Shown here piece by piece: positions 59,750 through 64,000 of a DNA stretch of 64,000 nucleotides. Origin of the DNA: Limonium bicolor (lineage: Eukaryota; Streptophyta; Magnoliopsida; Caryophyllales; Plumbaginaceae); contig CM041778.1 in the NCBI GenBank assembly GCA_023374045.1, forward strand, positions 361,496,831-361,560,830, read 5' to 3'. The position numbers and the translations under genes were made by a program. Positions within the stretch are counted from its first letter, which is position 1. The number at the start of each line of letters is the position of its first letter. Below the pieces are notes generated by a model. The model saw only the letters and a list, made by a program, of their open reading frames with translations. It ran no database searches and was not told where the DNA came from.

Positions 59750-60378
59750 TATATATGTATATGTATATGTATATGTATAGTATATGTATATGTATATGTA
59801 TATGTCATGTATATGTATATGTATATGTATAGTTATGTATATGTTATGTATATGTATATATATGTATATTTATATGTATTGTATATTTAATGTATATTGT
59901 ATATTATATGTATATTTATATGTTATATGTACTATTTATACTTTATATTTATCTGTCTCTTTATATTTATCTTTATAGTATATTATAGTTGTATATGTCT
60001 CTGTTCTATTTCTATTTATCTTTCTATGTCTCTTTATATTTCTATTTTATTTCTCTTTCTTTCTTTTCTCTTTCTCTTTCTCTTTCTATTTTCTTTTCTC
60101 TTTCCTTTCTCTTCTCCTTTCTCTGTCTCTTTCTCTTTCTTTATCTTTTTTACTGCCGTTTCTCTTTATATTTCTCTTTCTCGTTTCTTCTTTCTCTTTC
60201 TCGTTTCTCTTTCTCTTATTTTCTCTTTCTCATTTCTCTTTCTCTTTCTCTATGTTCTCTTTCTCTTTATCTTTTCTCTTTCTCTTTCTCTTTCTCCTTT
60301 CTCTTTCTTTTCTTTCCTTCTTTCTTTCTCTTTCTCTTTCTTTATATATGTATATGTATATGTATATGTATATATGTA
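59672..60378 (+). repeat. Compound hexanucleotide microsatellite
   Basis: About 200 bp of (TATATG)n pass through mixed TATATT/TTTATC units into about 330 bp of (TTTCTC)n-type polypyrimidine, then a short return to (TATATG)n at about 60341-60378. The open frames across it (Ser/Phe/Leu runs) are artefacts. Confidence 0.9.
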
Positions 60379-60630
60379 TGCATCTATACAAGGCTTTAGT
60401 GCCACACCATTAATAGAGTAGTAATGGTGAGAAAGTAAGTACATGAGTAAGAAAGCAAGTTTAAGAAATAATGAGAAAAGAATGATTTTAATAATCAAGT
60501 ATGAATTGTAAGTATTAGTAAGTGTACATTGGAAGTAATAATGAAGGAATGGGTTAGGTCAATAATAGATCATTAATCATACAACTCCATGTATGTTATA
60601 GGAATCGAATAGTCGAACACCGAAGGAAAG

Positions 60631-62380
60631 TGAAATACCCAAGAATGAATAACCCTAAGTCTTGAAATGTTAGAATCCTTAAGAGTCAGGAGAGCACTGA
60701 AAGCCCCGGAAGTGCCGGGAATGGCTCCGAAAAACCCTAGAAACTATTTTTATGGATGGAACCTTAAATGGAGACAATATAATCTATGAGAATTGGTAGA
60801 AAACCCTAGAGGACCTTAGAGAACCTAAAAATATGCTTTAAGGTATTTTAGGTGATTTTCCTCCTTAAGGTGTATAGTTTCTAACTTGTAAATTATAGAA
60901 ATGGTAATTTAGTAAGAGTTACACATGCCTAACGCTTTAGTACATAATTTACATTAACGTTTGGCAATTATATGCAATTAAACTTTGGAATTATTAATAG
61001 GTATTCTATGTACAAGTATAAGGCAATTTAGGTACCTCTAACTTAAAGAAAAATGACCTTATGATCATGACTAGGGGTGGAGAAAATCAAGGGATTACAA
61101 TACTTCATTTTAGCCCTATGTTACACTTTGGAGTCAAAATATTGAGTAACGAAACAAGGCATTAGTTGGTGGGACCCAGAAAATCCTTAAAAGTTACTTT
61201 TTCTCCCAAGAATTAACTAGCCTATTCTAGGAGCTTATTGGGAGGTTTCTTAGTGCCACATAACCCCCTTAGTTGTCCAAATAAGATTGCCTTAGAAGCT
61301 AGACCAATAAGAAGTAGAAAAATGGTGTAAAGTAATAATTATGTTAAGTTAGAAAAGTAACTTTAAGGAATAAGGGGCAACTGACTTTGGCTGTGTAACT
61401 AGCATTATTTTAACCCCCTAACACGTGGTTAATTATAGCAAAAAGGTGAGCACACTTATTTAGCCAAAAGAGAGCAAAGGAAGAAGAGAAAACTTGAAGG
61501 AAACTAAAGGAAAGTGAAGGAAAGTGAAGGAAAGTGACCAAGGTGGTGGGTTCTGCTGAAGGAGCTCGTGGTCCCTAGTTTCCAAGGTGTTAGTGAAGTA
61601 AAGTTAATGGAAAATGGATAGAGGAAACCAGGTAAATCCTATGTTCAACACTTGTTTGTTGTAAGTGCTGAATTTTGCTCAAAAAGGTGTTTTAAGGACT
61701 TAGTGTTCAAACGGTTGGGATTCTTTCCATAAAAGTTTGATAGGTGATAAATAAGATCTTTTAAGACATTTTGGTGAAGGAATCATTGGAAAATAATTTA
61801 TATAACTCCTTAAACAAGAAAAATGGCTAAAGATGATTTTAAGGCTTTTTTGGTAATTTTTCTTGGAAGAAATTGGTATGAAAGTTATTCTTGAGTGTGG
61901 AACGTATCTATGTGCTTAACATGGTGAATAAACACTATTAAAAGCTATCCAAGCTCGTGGATTGGCCTTTAGTGCAATATTTGACAAGTTATAAGTGAAA
62001 AAGGGTGATTTAAGGCTTATTTGTGTCTACTGAGACTTTGTGTGTGAAACTGAGTGTATGAACCCATTATTTCCAAGGTAAATGACCCTAAGATAATATT
62101 ATTGAAGTTATATGATGGTGGGGTTAGAATTCAACTTGGTTTGACCTAAGGTTTGTATTGTCTCAAGCATGAAATATAAGTATGTTAAGTATGAAAATGA
62201 GCTTGTTTATTGCTCTTGTGGTGATGAACGAATATTGCTGATGTTTTGGTCTGTTATTTGGTGTTTTAATGTCATTTTAAAGGTGACTAATTTACTTGGA
62301 AACTTGTGATGATTATGGAACATGTGATCATGGATACTGGTGAGCCAATTTGACCGATTACTAATTATTTTCCCACTACC
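60631..62380 (+). mobile_element. LTR 'I', first part, inserted in H
   Basis: Begins TGAAATACCCAAG. AT-rich, with donor-like sites at 61632 and 62078, and a three-unit AAAGTGAAGG decamer repeat at 61511-61540. Interrupted at 62381 by J; candidate duplication of J is CTACC (62376-62380). No coding region. Confidence 0.7.
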
Positions 62381-64000
62381 TGTAACACCCCATCCAACAT
62401 TAACATACTTACAATAAACTGCAGCGGAAATCTCAACTCATCACATTACTTAATTCAATGGTGTTACACGCCGTTAACCACCCACATGGCTAACAAGGCT
62501 AATACATATACATTTGTATCGGTCTGATGGACTAGATTCCCGAGCAACTACACAATACAATCCTCATTCCATTTTCAACATTTATTATATACATACATTC
62601 CAACTGTACCGAGTATTTACAAACTAATGCCGATAACAATTTCGGTCTTACTACGCTTACAATGCTTACGCCATTTAAATGGCTACCCATGTATAAACAC
62701 CTACCCCGTCCTACTCTCGAACGGCTTCCAGCTCCTTGTACCTGAAATAGAAAAGGAGAGAAAGGGTGGCCCCCAAGGGGCTCAGCACCTTTGCTGGTAT
62801 GGTAATCCCGCAGCCCACATGCTACCGGGCCACGCACAACTAATTGTCGTCTTAGCATGCAGTTGATTATATTTAAATCATGCATACAAGCCATAAACAT
62901 ACAACACATAACATTTCGCCTCAATGGGCTCAACCTATAACCAACACATCCACACTTAGCCAACCATTCAATGATTCCTTAAGCCCTGGAGTGGCTCTCC
63001 TCTAAAACGGAGCTACTTCCTTAACGAACGACATGTACCCATTAATCGGGTTATCCTTAAACGCCTCTTGTCACAAACTGGGATTCATTTCCATGATCCA
63101 CACATTCCATATCCTACAACATAACTCATTCCACACATAACAAAACATAACAAAACCTTTCTTGTTTCGACGTACACATGACAACATCACCATCATTCTA
63201 AACACCTAACGTATACTTATCGTAGCATAGCAAGGGAATTTGCATAGCACAACACCAATACATAACACCGTAATCGGTTCTCACAAGGAACCTTCCACCA
63301 TAGTTAGTATACATAGTGAGCCTAGAGATTATTACCAATCCCATGTTAAGCTCGTTACCAACCTCGTTACCGTCCGGTTATATAGAACGGTTAACTTATA
63401 CCCAAGGTGTGTCGGATATAGTAATCCCAAGCACACCGAAATAACATTCGTATGCCCCTGTGGCCCGACGTGAGTCAGTAACTAGCTTTGGATAAGCTAA
63501 GGGAAGGTAGAAACCAAATTGGAATACCACCTATACATACACCAAGAGAGCCGAACCGGATATGATATCGACTCCCGTCCATCACACGCGTGGCCGGAAC
63601 AACCGGACTCCTCACCCCCCATTAGTACATATACACTTATAAATAAGTAGTTAGAGATCCATTATGGAGCCTACCGCATCCACACACCATACGGTATCAT
63701 AACCGAGTTAAGCACACAAGGGAGGTTCACACACTTGCATACAACAACAATATCCAACTAACTCACACATAGCCGTGGTTAGCACGTTCCCAAGGCTTGG
63801 GCCGTCAACTCCGAATACCGATCACTCGTGTGTTCCTAGTTTTGGTTAGCTAAGGTTTAACACATATTTGAGGTTAAATGGTATCGGAGGCCAAATTCAC
63901 CACATAAATGAATTACTATAAACTCATTACATGTTTTGATCTTACAAGGTGGCAAACACTCAGAAAAACATATTGGCATACAAGCCGGTGTAATCCGGTA
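62381..64000 (-). mobile_element. LTR 'J', minus strand, same family as B (truncated by window end)
   Basis: Starts TGTAACACCCCATCC and follows the B 3' LTR (11096 onward) closely through the stem-loop (62473-62494), the acceptor-like site (CTG at 62742-62744) and the CAAGCCGGTGTAATCCGGTA block at the window end. About 1.6 kb is visible. Confidence 0.85.

Larger units (their letters stand above)
59267..60630 (+). mobile_element. LTR 'H', second part
   Basis: Resumes after F's AGTTT duplication. Contains the 72-bp array (59399-59655) and a large compound microsatellite (59672-60378), then AT-rich DNA up to GAAAG (60626-60630), candidate target duplication of I. The LTR 3' end lies outside the window. 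Confidence 0.75.

Noticed and set aside
59784..60421. Long Ser/Phe/Leu/Tyr-rich open frames
   Set aside because: They are translations of the (TATATG)n and (TTTCTC)n microsatellite in several frames; no start context or domain.
62627..62963. Frames in J, also at 11388-11618
   Set aside because: They match the LTR 3' end of B and J on both strands; conserved because the LTR is, with no shared start or domain in L, D, E or F.
1..64000. CRISPR-like reading of the 72-bp arrays
   Set aside because: Repeats are long and degenerate, spacers are not unique inserts, there is no cas gene, and the sequence is a plant genome.

Overview
The window looks like repeat-rich intergenic DNA from an angiosperm, probably a eudicot. 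Species cannot be fixed from sequence alone. Evidence for a plant: LTR retrotransposons with a plant initiator-Met primer site (TGGTATCAGAGC), another with a tRNA-Asp type primer site (TGGCG..ATTGCCGGGG), a plant Ty3/gypsy Gag with zinc knuckles, and 5-bp target duplications everywhere. I see no host gene, tRNA, rRNA, CRISPR or DNA transposon. Nearly every base belongs to a nest of LTR elements, and no reverse transcriptase, integrase or protease is recognisable.

Layout (names are mine). K is the oldest visible substrate, a fragment of a C-like LTR (2445-2525 and 50684-51463). L is the 3' part of an LTR (1-2444). A is a complete Asp-primed element (2526-50678, TSD ATTAC). Its 5' LTR holds solo LTR M (3301-6998, TSD GTTCA), and its 3' LTR holds element B (11096-49033, minus strand, TSD GTCCG). 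B's internal region holds solo LTRs D (16841-20740, TSD CCGGG) and E (21335-25506, TSD ACATC). B's own LTR holds element C (29331-45075, TSD CCTAG). To the right, LTR H starts in K at 51464 and contains solo LTR F (53188-59261, TSD AGTTT). F contains solo LTR G (54032-55787, TSD ATCTC). H is broken again at 60631 by LTR I, which is broken at 62381 by minus-strand LTR J running off the window. Nesting reaches four levels (K>A>B>C and K>H>F>G).

Two lineages are present. A and G start TGATAAGTG and end CCAACA, with LTRs of about 1.8-1.95 kb; A has an Athila/Tat-like layout. B, C, D, E, F, H, I, J, L and M start TGAAATACCCC (or a variant) and end GGGGTGTTACA, with LTRs of about 3.7-5.6 kb; B and C have the iMet primer site and a polypurine tract overlapping a GAGGACGAAGT-like sequence, as in Tekay/Del-type chromoviruses. 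B and C have gag at most, plus a shared non-coding internal sequence, so they look non-autonomous.

The most interesting signals lie inside the LTRs. (1) Short arrays of CpG-rich, quasi-palindromic units with a period near 72 bp in five of the TGAAATACCCC LTR subfamilies, and 61-86 bp in the TGATAAGTG lineage. (2) A conserved ladder of 5' splice-donor-like AAG|GTAA sites spaced about 165 and 185 bp, paired with a GC hairpin, pyrimidine tract and CAG|G acceptor-like site near the LTR 3' end. (3) A 22-nt hairpin near the LTR 3' end whose arms change in compensating pairs between copies. Together these suggest giant LTRs carrying a structured, possibly spliced non-coding transcript. This is inference and needs RNA data.
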